Positions 1 to 26,400 of a DNA stretch of 64,000 nt are shown here, in pieces. The stretch's first letter is position 1. Every line of letters starts with the position of its first letter. Made by a program: the position numbers and the translations under genes. The notes below the pieces were generated by a model that searched no databases, was not told where the DNA came from, and saw only the letters and a program-made list of their open reading frames with translations. The stretch comes from Atherinomorus stipes (taxonomy: Eukaryota; Chordata; Actinopteri; Atheriniformes; Atherinidae): assembly GCA_023101725.1 (NCBI GenBank), contig JALJCO010008621.1, positions 665,001 to 729,000 on the forward strand. The letters run 5' to 3'.

Positions 1-49
1 CAAATTAATTCTACATTTGATCACATGAAATATGAATAAATAAATATGC

Positions 50-11783
<11,734 letters not shown>

Positions 11784-12519
11784 TCAAGAAAAGAGAAACA
11801 AGTCTTGCATTGTGTGTGTGTGTTTTTTTTTTATGTAGATCTTTAAATTTTTTCATCAAGTATCAAAATGGGGTACCCTAACTGATGTGCATCAATCCCA
11901 AGTTTAGTAACACCATACCCTGCAATTCATTTTCTTCAAGTAATGGCACAAACTAAAATAAACTTGTATGGCTTACTTTCACTGATTTTGACAACTATAT
12001 ACCAATATGTCTACACTAGTAGGCCTCAGTCAACACATCTAAAAACAAAATAACTGAACAAGAAAAAGTCTAGTCGCATAGCGCCATTTATTTCAGTGGT
12101 ACGAAATGGTCCAACGGGTAACTGAGCTGAGAGACCATAACTTTGAGGAAGATTTTAACTCCATAAGGTGTTTCTGCACCAAATTAAAAATGATGTTAAG
12201 AAATCCGATAAATGTAACAAACAGAGAACATGCGTGAACAAAAGCCAGAATGCCAAATGTTCCTAAAGGCCGTACACGCGCCAAAATATTTTTAAAAAAG
12301 AAAGAAAGAAAAAAGAAAAGCTAGCTAGTTATGGCACAGGTTTATTGGCGAACATTTGGAGTGTAAGGATGCGAAGAAAGGCTGTGGGACAATTTTGCAA
12401 ACTGTAAGTGTATCGCATCATAAATGCACTTCACTTTGAGACTACTTTAACTAAATAAAAAAAGAGGGAAAAAAGGCACTTGAAGTTCAATGAAACGTAA
12501 GTCGACTAGAGAAACTTAC

Positions 12520-12700
12520 ATTTTAAGCGAAGGCGTCGGACTTTTCCGTGCAGCAGCTTGTGAACTCACTTTCCACACGAACGTAGGGTTGTTTTGATTT
12601 AATTACCATCCTGAAACACCTGCACGCCTCTCGCGCGTTTCAATTAAGCTGTGAGAAGGCAGATTTAAAAGGACGTCACATTCCGCGAGAAAAACTAGTT
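12520..12700 (-). promoter_or_regulatory. Putative non-coding first exon and promoter of pabpc1l
   Basis: A donor (AAAAT|GTAAGT) ends at 12520 and could pair with the acceptor at about 11780 just before the start exon, making a non-coding first exon here. Upstream on the minus strand are a CRE-like GACGTC (about 12673), a TTTTAAAT A/T-rich box and a CACCTG E-box (about 12617). The transcription start cannot be read from sequence alone. Confidence 0.4.
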
Positions 12701-12866
12701 CTTAGCATTACTCTTTGGACAGCTTTGATTGCTGGGCAACAAACAGCGAAATGTATTTTACGTCCATAAAGCAATAACTGAAATAACTTGGATTTTTTTT
12801 TATCTTCCCAAAGCTTTAATGTGAACAGAAATGAAGACGTAGTTTGCCTCTTATCTTAAACGAAAC

Positions 12867-14596
12867 TTTATTTCACTGAATGGTCTTTGACACTTTCCTA
12901 TTTCTTACATGAATAATGAAACTAGAATGGTTTTAAGATACATAAACACAAAGCTAGAATTACACCAACCATTGTTTATCTCCATTTCGTCACTGCTTTT
13001 TATAGCTATTCTAAATTTTCACAACCACGTGTGTGCACTGGGTAATAGACTGTTACAGAAGCAAATTTTAGCCATAAGACTTGTCAGTAAAAACAAAGCA
13101 TGTAGATACCTGATATACAGACAGGCTTCGTTCCACATTCACTAACTGCATTTTCATCAAGCATAATAATGAACTGACATGTTTTTTTCCCTCCCCAACA
13201 AAAGATTTCAATTCATTTGAGCATTGTCAGAGTAAACAGACCGCCAGCTATGATGTGGAATGGTGTCTTCAACTACAGTAATGTGGAATGTAGTGGTGAT
13301 ACATGGTATTGTGACACTGAGCTTCTTTCCAAAGTCATGAAATGGGTTTCTCCACCATCTAAAACAACTTCATTTTGAGGCGATCATTCACAACTATCTT
13401 TCACAGCAGATCAATTCACCTGGGTACAAACTGAGGTCAAGATTGAACTATTTTTGTAGTCTAACTCGTTCTGAGATTTTCAACAAAGGGGATGCCGCTA
13501 TCTAGAGGAAATTAACTAGGAGGCTGCAAGAGAAAGCCAGGCACAAAAACTTTTTGGAGAAAACAACCGCTTTAAGAGGGATATTTTGCAAGCAGGGTTG
13601 ATACAGTGTGGTAAGACATTTTCAATTAACATCAATAAAAGGTTACTTTAGGTTTTACATACAGATGATAGTCAATCTTGCAAAATACATGGAACCACAT
13701 TTACGCACATACAGTTTCCATAGTACTGAGATCAAGCAGCACCTGAACAGTGAGTAAAACTACAATGCAATCCATACTTAGTTCAAAAAAACAAAAAGGA
13801 GCACTGCTGTTTCCAGAAGCCTAATAATGTGGAATGTCTTATGTCTGAACAAATCTAACATGACAATTTAAGGGGTCCCTTAGAACTTTAAAACTGTGAA
13901 TTTGTGAACATGATCAAGGAGCATTACACCAAGATGTCAGTGTCACAATACAGCCTGCCTCCTTTCTGTATGAGCCCACAGCAGAATTGCAGTTAGTTGA
14001 ATACAGGATTGTACGTGTCTGGAAATTCAAACACAAAACTGTTCTGGGGTTGTGAAGCAAATGGAACGCTTACCATCACAGTGTTTGGTGGAAATCAACT
14101 GCCAGTTTAATTACCATACAATAAAACCTGTAAATATCATGAGGAATCACAAATAAGAAAAGTAACAAAAAAAAAAAAAAAGAAAGAAAAAAAAAAGGGA
14201 TGAAAAATGCACAACAAACTAGCTGGGACAAAGGAATTTGGAAGGACGATTAGAATTCACAACACCCCCCTCCCCCCAAAACATACGCAAAAGCATTCAT
14301 AACCATTCACACTTGCTCACTCGCTACATACAGACCTACATACAAAGCTGACAAAAACAACAGCAACATGGACTCACTAATCAATACAACATGTTTCCAC
14401 AAAGTGACTGAATCTGCTAACAACTGAAAATTACCCTGTAACCTCACAGTGAACTGAGAGGGGTAAACTAGTTGGTCAGGAGCAATTCAGGCTGTTCGTC
14501 ATACAGAAGTGGGAGGGGCTGATGGAGTGGAGGGGGATGTATATAAGCTGTCTGTGTTTAAGATAAGAGTGTAGGTGGATTAACAGTGCAATTCCA
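12867..14596 (-). other. Likely long 3' UTR of ywhab
   Basis: About 1.7 kb after the ywhab stop contains no coding exon. It holds a poly-A/AG tract (about 14167-14198) and ends near a minus-strand AATAAA (plus-strand TTTATT at 12867-12872). Mammalian YWHAB also has a long 3' UTR, so one untranslated tail is the simplest reading, but no transcript evidence is available. Confidence 0.4.
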
Positions 14597-16298
<1,702 letters not shown>

Positions 16299-17419
16299 TT
16301 TCTAGACTTAGGGAACAGAAAAGACACAGAAGTAGAAGCAAGGTTATGCATAGGGAAAGTGTTAAGATCCTCAGTAGCAATCACCTTATACATTTATCAG
16401 TGATTTTATTTGTAATATGAATTCATGTGCTCAATTAAATCTTTTCTTAATAAAAAAAAAAAAAACACTATAAAATTAAGTGCAAAGTGAAGGCAAGTTT
16501 AAAACTGGGCCCATGGGCAAGTGGGTCAGCAATACACATCGCTTGCTTAGGTTAGCTGCTAGCTAGTTGACAGCGTTCTTCAATCCTTTCCCGTCCTTTA
16601 CATGGTAACCTTATTCTGATTTAATATATAGGTGTGAGTGTGTATATATATTCACCAGGCTCAGAAACGGCCATATGTATACATTTAAAACGCAATCGAG
16701 TTTTATTGATTTGTCTAGTGATGTTTTAGTCATCACTCAAAATCAACCAAAGCTTTCTTCCGTCATGTTTTAATGCCCTCCCCTTAGGTTGCTAGCAGGG
16801 CTAGCGGGCTACTGCATTTCAGTGTCTAATATTCACATTAAACTAAAAATATATATATTTAAATGTGTTAAATTTTCCATTCATGTACACTTAAGAATGC
16901 GACCTAACTAGATTTAGGTACATTGAGGGTGCTAATCGGTTGTGATAACGCAAAGTGAATAAAATAGCTAACACTTAGCTAGTCACCGTCGTCTGACTAC
17001 CGCTATCGATGGTAGCTAGGCCAGCCAAAATCAACGGCCACTCTAAATGATTTAAATGGGATTTAGATGTTGAGGATTAATATTCGCCACGTATTTGATA
17101 CGAAGAGAGCAAATTATTGTATCACAGCGAACTGCTTTCGGGTTTAATTGATTTTCAACAGCTGTATGAAGGCCCGCCCAGGCTGCCGAGCCTGTCAGAA
17201 CAAAGTGTCATGGAATCCGACCGTCGGTTAGCTTGTTAGCTAGCAGCTAATGTTAGCCAGTGAGCTAGCCTTTCACAAACCCAGCTAGCCTCTCGGTTAC
17301 GATGGCTTCTGAACAGGATTCAACCGGACACGATAAAAACAGCCCTTCTACCAGATACCTACGAGTGAATTTTTAGTATTATCGTCTAATATTTAGATCC
17401 GCGAGGTCAATACACTTAC

Positions 17420-17600
17420 TGTATTGGTGACTTTTAATCCTGCTTTTTTTTTACTTTCTGGACGATTCAACCTCCGTCCTCCGTCTCGCTCAGCGTTCAG
17501 GGCAGTACCACTTCCGCTACACTGGCACTTCTGTTTCCTCCTTTCTCACCACACATCTGTCTTACGTAATGCAGCCGCTGTTTCTCCGCTGAGGATAGCG
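17420..17600 (-). promoter_or_regulatory. Non-coding first exon and promoter of ywhab
   Basis: A strong donor (AATACA|GTAAGT) ends at 17420 and matches the acceptor before the start exon of ywhab, so a 5' UTR exon starts somewhere upstream. ETS-type cores (plus strand ACTTCC, about 17510) lie close by, as in many housekeeping promoters. There is no clear TATA box. Confidence 0.5.
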
Positions 17601-18114
17601 AAGCTAAACTTTACTTATTAATGTATTTATTTATTTGCCAAAGTACACTTAATGTTTCTGTTAAGTTTCTGTATTCTTTCGAGAATTTTTTTCAAGGACC
17701 TTACCTTTGTGGTTGGATTGAAGTCGTGAATATCTTTTTGTTTGCTCTTCTTGTACAGTAAAGCAGGTTGCTAACAACAAACATAACTTTTTACACAAAA
17801 TTCACAAAAAGCAGCTAAATTAGGCTTTTTATATAATGACATAATTTAGTTTGACCTTCTTTAAACTTTTAATAGGTAATACTTTTCAGTATTGGAGAAC
17901 ATGATGTTGGCTGACAAGATTATTAACAACAAAATCTATCTAAAACAATTTGAAAACTAAAAGGAAGTCTGAAACATGAATCAACCACTAGGCTTTTTTG
18001 TTTCAATAAACTGTTTTAAGATGAAGGAATTTCCATTGCATGCATCTATTGAAATGACATTCATTATATTATGTCAGTGGAGTGAACCTTTTACATATTC
18101 TGTCAATTATAGCC

Positions 18115-18156
<42 letters not shown>

Positions 18157-19390
18157 TAGATACCCTGTAAAAACAAACAAACAAAATAATAATACATTAT
18201 GATTAAAATACATAGATTAGGACAGACCAACAACACTGTCAATTAATCATAGTTACTTACTTGTATTGATTGGTCATTACCAGATTTTTGAGCACCATTC
18301 ACAGAGACAAGGCACAATCTAGTTTTGTTTTTACATTATCGAGAAACCAAACATTTAATTTTTGTTTGTTTTTTCCCACAAGTATCAATCATAAACTGAA
18401 CCATTTTTTCTACACTTGGAAATTTCCTGAATCCTAAATGTAACTAAACATATTCAGTACCATTCAAATGTTTGGACACATCTAGCCATTAATTTTGAAT
18501 GAGAACCGGTTGGTGTGCCAAACCTTTGATTTGTACTGGATATTGTTTCTTGGCTCAAGGTGTGGATTTTATGTGAAATGATGAGCCCTCAATCAGGCCA
18601 CTGGATATGACCAATCGGAGCATGTTTTTTAAGAGGAGGTGGAGCCTCCCTGCCTTTTGTCAGAGGAATTTTAGTATGCAAGAGAAACCGACTCCGATCT
18701 TAGTTTTTGTTTGTTTGTTTGTTTGTTTTGAGGGGGCAGGTGGACTTTTGGAGATCAAACTATTATGATTAGGGTCAAATAAGTTTATGGTCCAATAAGT
18801 TTTGGACCATAACTTAACTATCTCACTGACTGATTAAGTTACCAGAAATAATCACCAAAAGATTAAGATAAATTTCAAAATATGAATACTTAACTTTGAA
18901 TACTTTAAATAACTACAATTTTAATAGATGGGATTTCAAATGATATATATATATCTGTGTTGTATTGAAATGCATAAATTTACAAATATTTATCATTGGA
19001 AAAGCTTAACTTATGGGCACAAGAAGCCCACCTAGATTGGAAGTTTATCATTTACGTCCACGCAAAGCAAGCTTCAAGTGTCTCTACTAAAAGTGTGTAA
19101 AGTTAATTATTAGACTTTTCGCAGGTTAATTAAAAACATGACAAACTTTTGACATCTTGTTCTGCAGGATGAAAGTGTAACATTTGAACAAAGGAAATCT
19201 GTACAAAGTTTATATCGCTTTGTTTCTCACATTATCTTTCTTAGCTTTTCTACTGACATTATCTTTGTATAATAAGATAGAGAATACATACAAATAATTA
19301 CTTTTTAACTAAGGTTAACAATGCAGAAAAGTACAGAAAAATTAGAAATTTGTAATATTATCATGCTGCCCCCTGATGCTGTGCCCTTGC
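17600..19390. other. Intergenic sequence, no gene recognised
   Basis: A/T-rich sequence between ywhab and the mobile-element debris. Apart from a GA/GATA microsatellite and a short GTTT tetranucleotide run (about 18707-18730), I see no exon, RNA gene or domain-like reading frame. Confidence 0.6.
18114..18162. repeat. GA/GATA microsatellite
   Basis: Uninterrupted (GA)n of about 19 units followed by about 3 GATA units, read directly from the sequence. It is likely length-polymorphic. Confidence 0.95.
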
Positions 19391-19610
19391 ACCAACATAT
19401 ACACATACAGTATAAGGAATGTCTGCTCAATTGCTTTCACAAATATCTAATACCAATCACATGGCAGCAACTCAAAGCATTTGGGCATGTAGATATGGTT
19501 AAGAGAACTTGTTATGGGGAAGAAGAGGGGAATTTAAGTAACTTATAACGTGGCTTGGTCGTTTGTGCCAGACTGACCAATTTGAGTTTTTTTTCCACAA
19601 GAATATGTAT
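19390..19610. mobile_element. Truncated hAT-type non-autonomous element
   Basis: The stretch with TCAATTGCTTTCACAAATAT and GGGCATGTAGATATGG lines up word for word, with drift, to the left half of the element at 48815-50525, including the later GTGGCTTGGT-type block. No terminal repeat remains, so this is an old broken copy. Confidence 0.55.
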
Positions 19611-19636
19611 AAGAAAACTAATTAAAGTGAATTAAA

Positions 19637-20880
19637 AAATACTTTATTCATCCCCGAGTGAAATATCTACGTTGCAATAGAAGTTTTTGTTCAAGTTGTT
19701 CTTTTGAAAATAAATGAGGATGATAATTTGTCTGTCTTGCACTGGACTTGAAGAAGTCATATCTTAAACACGCTCTGTTGTGTCTACACGTTGTTGTTCA
19801 GAGGATGAGGAATCTTCCACGATTTTCAGCAGATTGTGCAGCATTCTTTTTTGGGCATCAACTCCAGAGTTATCCCCAGGACAGACCCAGCCTTCTTGAT
19901 CAGTTTGTCTCTTTAAGTTTCTGATGCTTCTGCCCCAGCAGATGTTGCAAAGCTGATTGCACGAACAGAAGATAAGCGACATTTTGGTGGAAACATTGAA
20001 GAATCTAAGTAGAATCTGCTCTGACCTTTCTTCCAGAAGCAACTGTGTTTCATTTCCATTTTAGTCTGTTGTCTAACTGAGGTCCAAGGTATTTGTATTC
20101 CTCCCCCACCTCCAGCTCTTCTCCCAGGGTGTTAACAGTGCTTTGTTTACTCCTGTTCCTCCTGAAGTCAACAGTAATCTCTTTGTTTTTCTGGCATTCA
20201 AGATGAGGTGATTGTTTCAGCCCCATCTCACAAACTGACCAGTTGTCAGTACGCTTCTTGTCCATCACTGATACTCCCCAAAACTGCAGAGTCATCAGAG
20301 TATTTCTGCAGATGAAAGGACTCAGAGTTGTACTGGAAGTCTGAGGTGTACAGTGTAAAGAGGAATGGTGAGAGTACAGTTCCTTGTGGTGCGCCAGTGC
20401 TGCTGACCACCATCTCAGACACACAACCTTTCAGTCTCACAAACTGTGGTCTGTTTGTTAGGTAGATAAATCCAGATGGTTGTGGAGGATCCACCTGGAA
20501 GTTATGAAGCTTCTCACATGTCAGTGCAGGTTGAATTGTATTAAAAGCGCTTGAGAAATCAAAGAACATGACCCTCAAAGTGCTGCCTGACTGGTCAGGA
20601 TGAGAGTGGGCTCTCTAAAGCAACCCCAAGCCCATTACAATAAGCAACCTGTAATGGGTCCTGAAAGGTGTTCACTTGCTTGTTGAGGTGAGCCAGTCTC
20701 TCCAGGACTTTCATGATGTGAGATGTCAGGGCAACTGTAAACAACATGAAAGCATGGATCCATCCTTTCTTGTATCAATGGTTCAGGCTGGTGATCGTAG
20801 TTAAATGGTGTGGGGGATATTTTCTTGGCACACTTTGGGCCCCTTAGTACCAACTGAGGATGTTTAACTGTCACAAAACC
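19637..20880 (-). mobile_element. Degraded non-LTR retrotransposon (LINE), reverse transcriptase fragment
   Basis: On the minus strand, broken frames carry reverse-transcriptase blocks: DFSSAFNTIQP, GAPQGTVLSPFLFTLYTSD, the catalytic-type YSDD, and later EYKYLGPQLDNRLKW. The order and wording fit CR1/L2/Rex1-like fish LINEs. The parts lie in different frames with stops, so the copy is dead. The low-coordinate end (ACTTTATTCATCCCCGAGTG on plus) resembles the usual 3' end of fish LINEs, which puts the 3' end at about 19637; the 5' part is missing, as in most LINE insertions. The exact clade is not certain. Confidence 0.8.
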
Positions 20881-21435
20881 TACTTTAACATTTCAGGGAA
20901 TTTGACCAGTTTTCATGGCTGACATTTAGATACTCCTTTGTCATTTCACTGTGGTAGCAACTCTCATGGGGAGGGGGGGGCACACTATTCATCCAACCCA
21001 AAAAGGTGCATTCACTACTCTCATGTTTGAATTTAAAATATTTGATAAAACATGACAGCTAACTTCTAAATCATATTTATTCTATAAAGCTGGAGCTTAG
21101 AATCATCTTATTCACTGAGTCATTGACTATCTATTCCCTTCAAAATTTGTTTTGTAAGGGAAATGAAATGCAGCAAGTTGAATGTCTCAGTTACAGATTA
21201 TTTTCTCCTCACTGCCATCATCCACTTTGTCTGGTGAGTAAAACAAATTCAACAATGTTCACAAAGTGTCGACAAGGTAAATGAATGTGACACAGACAGC
21301 ATGTATTGAGTTAAAGTGCATTTCCTTTACTTACTCAGCAATATGCTGGCAGTTTAACTGGATGGAAAAATTTCCCTGCTCACATCAACCCAGCCAAGCA
21401 GACAGCACTCTTCCCTGACCAGCAGTCGAGACACC
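20880..21435. other. Intergenic, upstream of the osteoglycin-type gene
   Basis: No coding exon recognised. It contains the upstream and presumed promoter region of the plus-strand proteoglycan gene; transcription start and any 5' UTR exon are not resolved. Confidence 0.5.
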
Positions 21436-22864
21436 ATGATGCAAAAAAGGATTTTCATTTTTGCACTGATTATACTCCCATGGATACTGGTGTCTGCTGG
21501 AAAAGACGAATACATGGAGGCAAGAAAACCTATAGTAAGACCGTATTTTGGAGTTTGAATGCTGTCTTAATGAGTGGAAGGACGATGGGTTGAGAGGAAA
21601 AGGAAAGCTAAGAAGCAGCTTTCTTACTTTTGCAGATGGAGATTGTGAATATTCCTGACAATGGCTTCCAACAAGACTCAGAAGCTGACCGCGTAGTAGC
21701 TCAGAAAGCCAGTGGTAAGGCTTTTTTAAAATAAAAAAAATTGTTTTCAACAACTCTTTAAAAGCTGATTATGCAACACATGCTGAGGCATTCTTCCACC
21801 TTTTTGTGAATGTAGCTAAAGCCCATATTATGTAATAATGGGGCCGATCAAGTGTCCTCATCTAAACTACGTCTGGTGGATTTTAAGCTGCATGGTCATA
21901 TTGCTCAGACCATTTCACTGACTTATTCATTAGGTAACCAGTGTCTTAAAGAATCATATGAAAAGATATTACTTTTTTCAGAGTTGCCAACATGTCTAAT
22001 GTGTGTGTGCCTGAGTGGATCTGTTTACTGTGAGGAGGTGTCCCCTGATATGTCGACTGTCCCATCGCTGCCAAAGGAAACCGCATATCTTTATGCACGT
22101 TTCAACAAAATCACCAAAATAAGCAACCAAGATTTTGCTGACATGGGTAAAAAGCAGCACTGTGATCATCTTTTGATTTTTTCTGCCCTTCCAACTTAGG
22201 ACTTCCAACTTTAACTTTTTCCCTTTGACATCCAGCCACATTGAGAAGAATCGACCTAACTGGGAATCTCATTGCTGAGATAGAGGATGGAGCTTTTTCA
22301 AAACTCCCCCACCTTGAGGAGCTCTCTCTTGCAGAAAACAGACTGACCAGACTCCCCATGCTGCCTGCGAAGCTAGTAACTTTCAATGCCAATTCCAACA
22401 GACTTAAAACTCTGGGTGTAAAGGCAAATGCATTTAAAGTGAGTTGGCGAGTTAACTAATCTTAGGTTAAATATTAATCTTGCTGGCATATTGTTTCTGT
22501 GTGTCACAGCGTCTTTTTTTGGTTACAGAAACTCACCAGCTTGGCATATCTTTACCTTGGAAACAATGAACTGACAGCAGTGCCCCAGCTTCCAGAGTCT
22601 CTTCATGTTGTGCACCTGCATGTGAGTTTTGCTGTTAGTTACACTATTGTAATAAAAGTGGACCTTTATTTTACTTGCCAATTGTACTTGCAGAACAACA
22701 AAATCTCAACAATAACAGATGAGACATTCTGCAAAGGTAACAACAGCCACTACATCCGACACAACTTGGACCAGGTGAGACTGGATGGAAACCCGCTCAA
22801 GTTATCGCAGCATCCTGACAGTTTCATCTGCCTGCAGTCTCTCCCGATTGGCTGGTATAACTGA
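21436..22864 (+). CDS. ogn: Osteoglycin/mimecan-like class III small leucine-rich proteoglycan
   Basis: Secreted extracellular-matrix proteoglycan that binds collagen and tunes fibril assembly. Six exons: 21436-21534, 21636-21714, 21982-22146, 22236-22438, 22529-22621, 22694-22864; 810 nt, 269 residues, slightly shorter than mammalian OGN (298). An N-terminal hydrophobic signal peptide ([16 protein letters not shown]) is followed by an acidic stretch, then the SLRP cysteine cluster C64, C67, C69 and C76 in the context [15 protein letters not shown]. Leucine-rich repeats follow ([33 protein letters not shown]), and then the two-cysteine C-terminal ear repeat (TFCKG and FICLQ). A sequon (NNS) sits where OGN has one. 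Wording matches OGN more closely than epiphycan or opticin. Either of two adjacent ATGs (21436, 21439) could start. Teleosts have two ogn copies and I cannot tell which this is. Confidence 0.93.
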
Positions 22865-23458
22865 AGACAAAAAGATATATAAATAAATAATAAATGAATA
22901 AATAAATAAAACACATGCTTTTGGCTGATGTAGCCCTTTAAGGAAGGCTCTGTGTGAACTAAATGAGTATACAGTAGGATAAGATGCAGAAGCAGTGTGA
23001 GTAAAACAAAATGTATTTAATACAGACAAAAATAGTTAAACATTTTTATTCACCCAACAGATCAACCAGACAGTTTCTCACCTGTTCACAACACAAATGC
23101 AAAATCAACCAAAAAATAAATACATTAAAGTTTTTGTCCCGTTTAGTTCATGGCTCTGTCTTGCCAGGGACTATGCAATGTTTTCAACATAATCCATCAA
23201 CACAGTGTTGGTTTTCAAGAACAAGTGAGACTTAAATTGGGGTTGAATTTGGTTCTGATCTTATACCAACTGTATTATCACTGCCCATGCTTCTCTGACT
23301 GACCATATAAAAAATAAAACCTGCATGCTGGAAGTGATTTCTCCATTGTCTTTTCATCCTTGGCTTGTTAATCACATTCATGATGGGGACACAGTCCGAC
23401 CTATCAGGGAGTAAGTGTCCAACAGTGTGTCCTGGGATGTGTGAGGTCCGATCATTTT
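22865..23458. other. Tail-to-tail intergenic region
   Basis: Holds the 3' UTR of the osteoglycin-type gene, with several AATAAA signals just after its stop (about 22881-22910), and the 3' UTR of uqcc5 on the other strand. No further gene is seen. Confidence 0.6.
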
Positions 23459-26400
23459 TCACTTGGCTGCAGGCTGATCAAGAACTACCAGGCCATCTGC
23501 CATCTTCTGCTGGTACTCCCGCTCTGACTTTTTTCTTCGATAGACATCATCTGCAAAAAAAAAAAAAGAAAAAAAAAGGTTAAGAATACTGAAATGTGGG
23601 TCTGGTAGGGCTCTGATTAAAACATGATAAATAGAGGGCTGATATCTGCCACATAAATCATTATTAACAACAGACTTCCTTTGCAGCATGTCTGCATCGT
23701 ACAAAACAACGGCTCTGTTCTTCTTGGATGGCACAGTCAAAACAAGTGAGTTTGCACAGCAGACAGTTTGGCTGGCCATTGCAGAGAAACACATGTAATT
23801 TAATATCTGCTGCGTACCACTCAGACGAGCCAGTTCTGAGGTGTTGACATTGTGCATAAAGGTTTACTAAGACACTTGATGGAAATGCATCACCAAAACG
23901 AAAACTGTTTCACTTGTGCTTTTGCAATGACACCTCAAAGCAATCTCCCTTGGTACCTTTTAGAATGTAAACAGCATTTTTTACAACTACAAAAGTAATG
24001 TAATCAGAAGAATATTTCAAGCTGAGGAATAAAACAAAGAATAGCCTGTTCCTTGTAGAGAAAACATTCCTCTCCATCTCTGGAAAGTCTCAGATTATAA
24101 CAGAAAAAAGTAATAGGTGAATGAATTTTGGGGCTTTTTTTTTCCAGTCACAAGAAGATTTTAGAGGCCTTTAAGTTCTCTTGAAACAGGACACGCAAGC
24201 ACATCTGGAAGAATGGGAAATGGGGTAGATGAGGATGGGCGCACACTGTGGTCTTTTTTGCTTTTTAGCCTTTTAAATGACACATTCTTTCCAGGCAGAA
24301 CTGCACATGAATGCAAAAAAAAAAAAAAAAAAAAGGTGGCGCACACTCAAATACTACTTTTAAGTACTTAAGATGAGCTACATTCTTTTAAGTTGTTACT
24401 TTTTATGACACTTCTCTGCAGATGCTCACAAGGAAACACTTACCTACTACTATAAAGACTCAGCCAGTACAAAAAAACTGTTTATATGATGCACTGCACA
24501 CACATACTACTCAAAAACAGTATAAGGAGTGGTTTCAATTACCTCCACCTCAGCTAATAAAATTAAATCCAGTAACCTTATTTATTTGCCCAATTTTATT
24601 TTTGGTAATCCCGTTTTTACTCAAATAATCATTGTAGCCAAAATAAGCAATACATAAACATATAGAGATCAATCATTTATGTTGTTTAACAAGGTAGGCG
24701 TTTGGTTAATTTCCGGGAAAAAAAAAGGAGAAAATGCTCAATACATCTTGATATACTACACATACAAAAAGAATTTAAAAAAATAAAAAGTGCCATCATT
24801 TTGGGCATAAAACATAATATTGATAATTTTGTCCTAAAACATCTCAACATGACAAATTTTACCCAATGAGAGTGTAGCCATTTGTATAAAAACTGTATGG
24901 AAATTACCAATGACTGCTTCACTAATAAGGCAAAAACAGTTGTAGATCCACAACAGAAATATCAAAGCCCTCAAAGTCTTACCTGAAAAATCTTACTTTA
25001 CCAAAAGTGCATGTCACAGCGGATAAAGTACACAGGGAAAACAAATACATTTAGTTAATATGGCCTATGGCAACTAGGCTAAATAAACATTGATATTATT
25101 GCTGCCAATGAAAAGGGGCCCTGCAGAAAAGGTTTGGGAATCACAGATACAATGCATAATGTTGCAAACCTGCAACATCTTCAAATAATGAGCATGTTAA
25201 TCAAACTGAGACTTCCTGTTGCACTCTTTGTTTGTGGCAGTCTGTTGTGCTGTTCACCTTCATACTCTGTACGTGATTCTGGTATAAATATACAGTTGGA
25301 TTTGAGATGTGCTCAGAAAAACTGAGGTACCCTCCTCCAGACTGGAGGTGCATATTCAGAGCCACAATCCTCCCTTTGCCCATGCACTAGGCCATATGCA
25401 CAACTCCACTACTTCCTGAACTTAAGCTAGCTCCTTTGTTTCCTGTTTTTCATTACTGGACAAATCCAGGTGTGCCTGACCTCAGTAACCACAACACCAA
25501 TGGTCAGACACTTCAGAAATAATCAGTTTGTCCAGTAATGAAAGACAGGAAACAAAGGAGCTGGCTTAAGTTCAGGAAGTAGTGGAGGAGTTGTTTTCAA
25601 GACATCATTTTACCAAGGACAAAAATTCTACCTGATTATGAAATAATCAAAACCAATTTAGAGTTATGATGGGTGCAAAGCTATTCTAAAAGTACAGAAG
25701 ACTGGTAAATAGAGGAAATGATTGTGCCATGTTGATTAAAAACCAGTAGAGTAAAACCTCAAATTAATTCCCTGTCAATTGATAAGTTACCGCATAAATA
25801 TTAAAACTGAAGCATCAGTAAATAAAATGCTAATTATTGTTGTACCTGCTTTAAGTGGTACTTGTCACACTTTTTGCACAAGAAAACCTAAATAAACCAG
25901 AAGATAGTGTTCTTGCAAGTGTAGGAAAGAAAAAAAAAGTTCTTGCACGTGAAATGAGAACAATTTTCTTAATAACAGTCTGTTTTGATCTTTTATCTTT
26001 AGTATTTGAGATTGGTTAACCAGTATAATAATAATAACACAATTTTTTTGGTAGCAACATATATCCTGAGTGTAATCAACAATACTGCATTTCATATGAC
26101 ATCACAACTTGTTAGAAGTTGTACTTGAATGCAGCAGATGGGCAGTGCTATCAGAAGAGGCACACTAAAAATGCCTTTTTCTTTTTTATTCTGCTGTTAG
26201 TAAGCAGAAGAGACGAAGCTGCTGAAAGGTGCAGAGAAATTAAATTATGTTCTCACAACTCAGTCCACTGTAAACTGGAGGTTGTCGCCTTGTTCTGATA
26301 ACAAATGCCACTTACCATGCCGCAAAATCTAAACGTTTGACATCTGGTGAAGAACCAGGTGGATAGCTTATATTTAATACCAAAGTAACAAGTGAAAAAG

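Noticed and set aside
14160..14200. Poly-A/AG tracts as retrogene tails
   Set aside because: A runs are common here and are not preceded by intronless coding copies.
20050..20578. Two overlapping minus-strand frames that look like genes
   Set aside because: They are frame-shifted pieces of one LINE reverse transcriptase, not host genes.
25134..25383. Short frames on both strands next to the hairpin
   Set aside because: Under 65 codons, no domain, in the uqcc5 intron; chance frames are likely.
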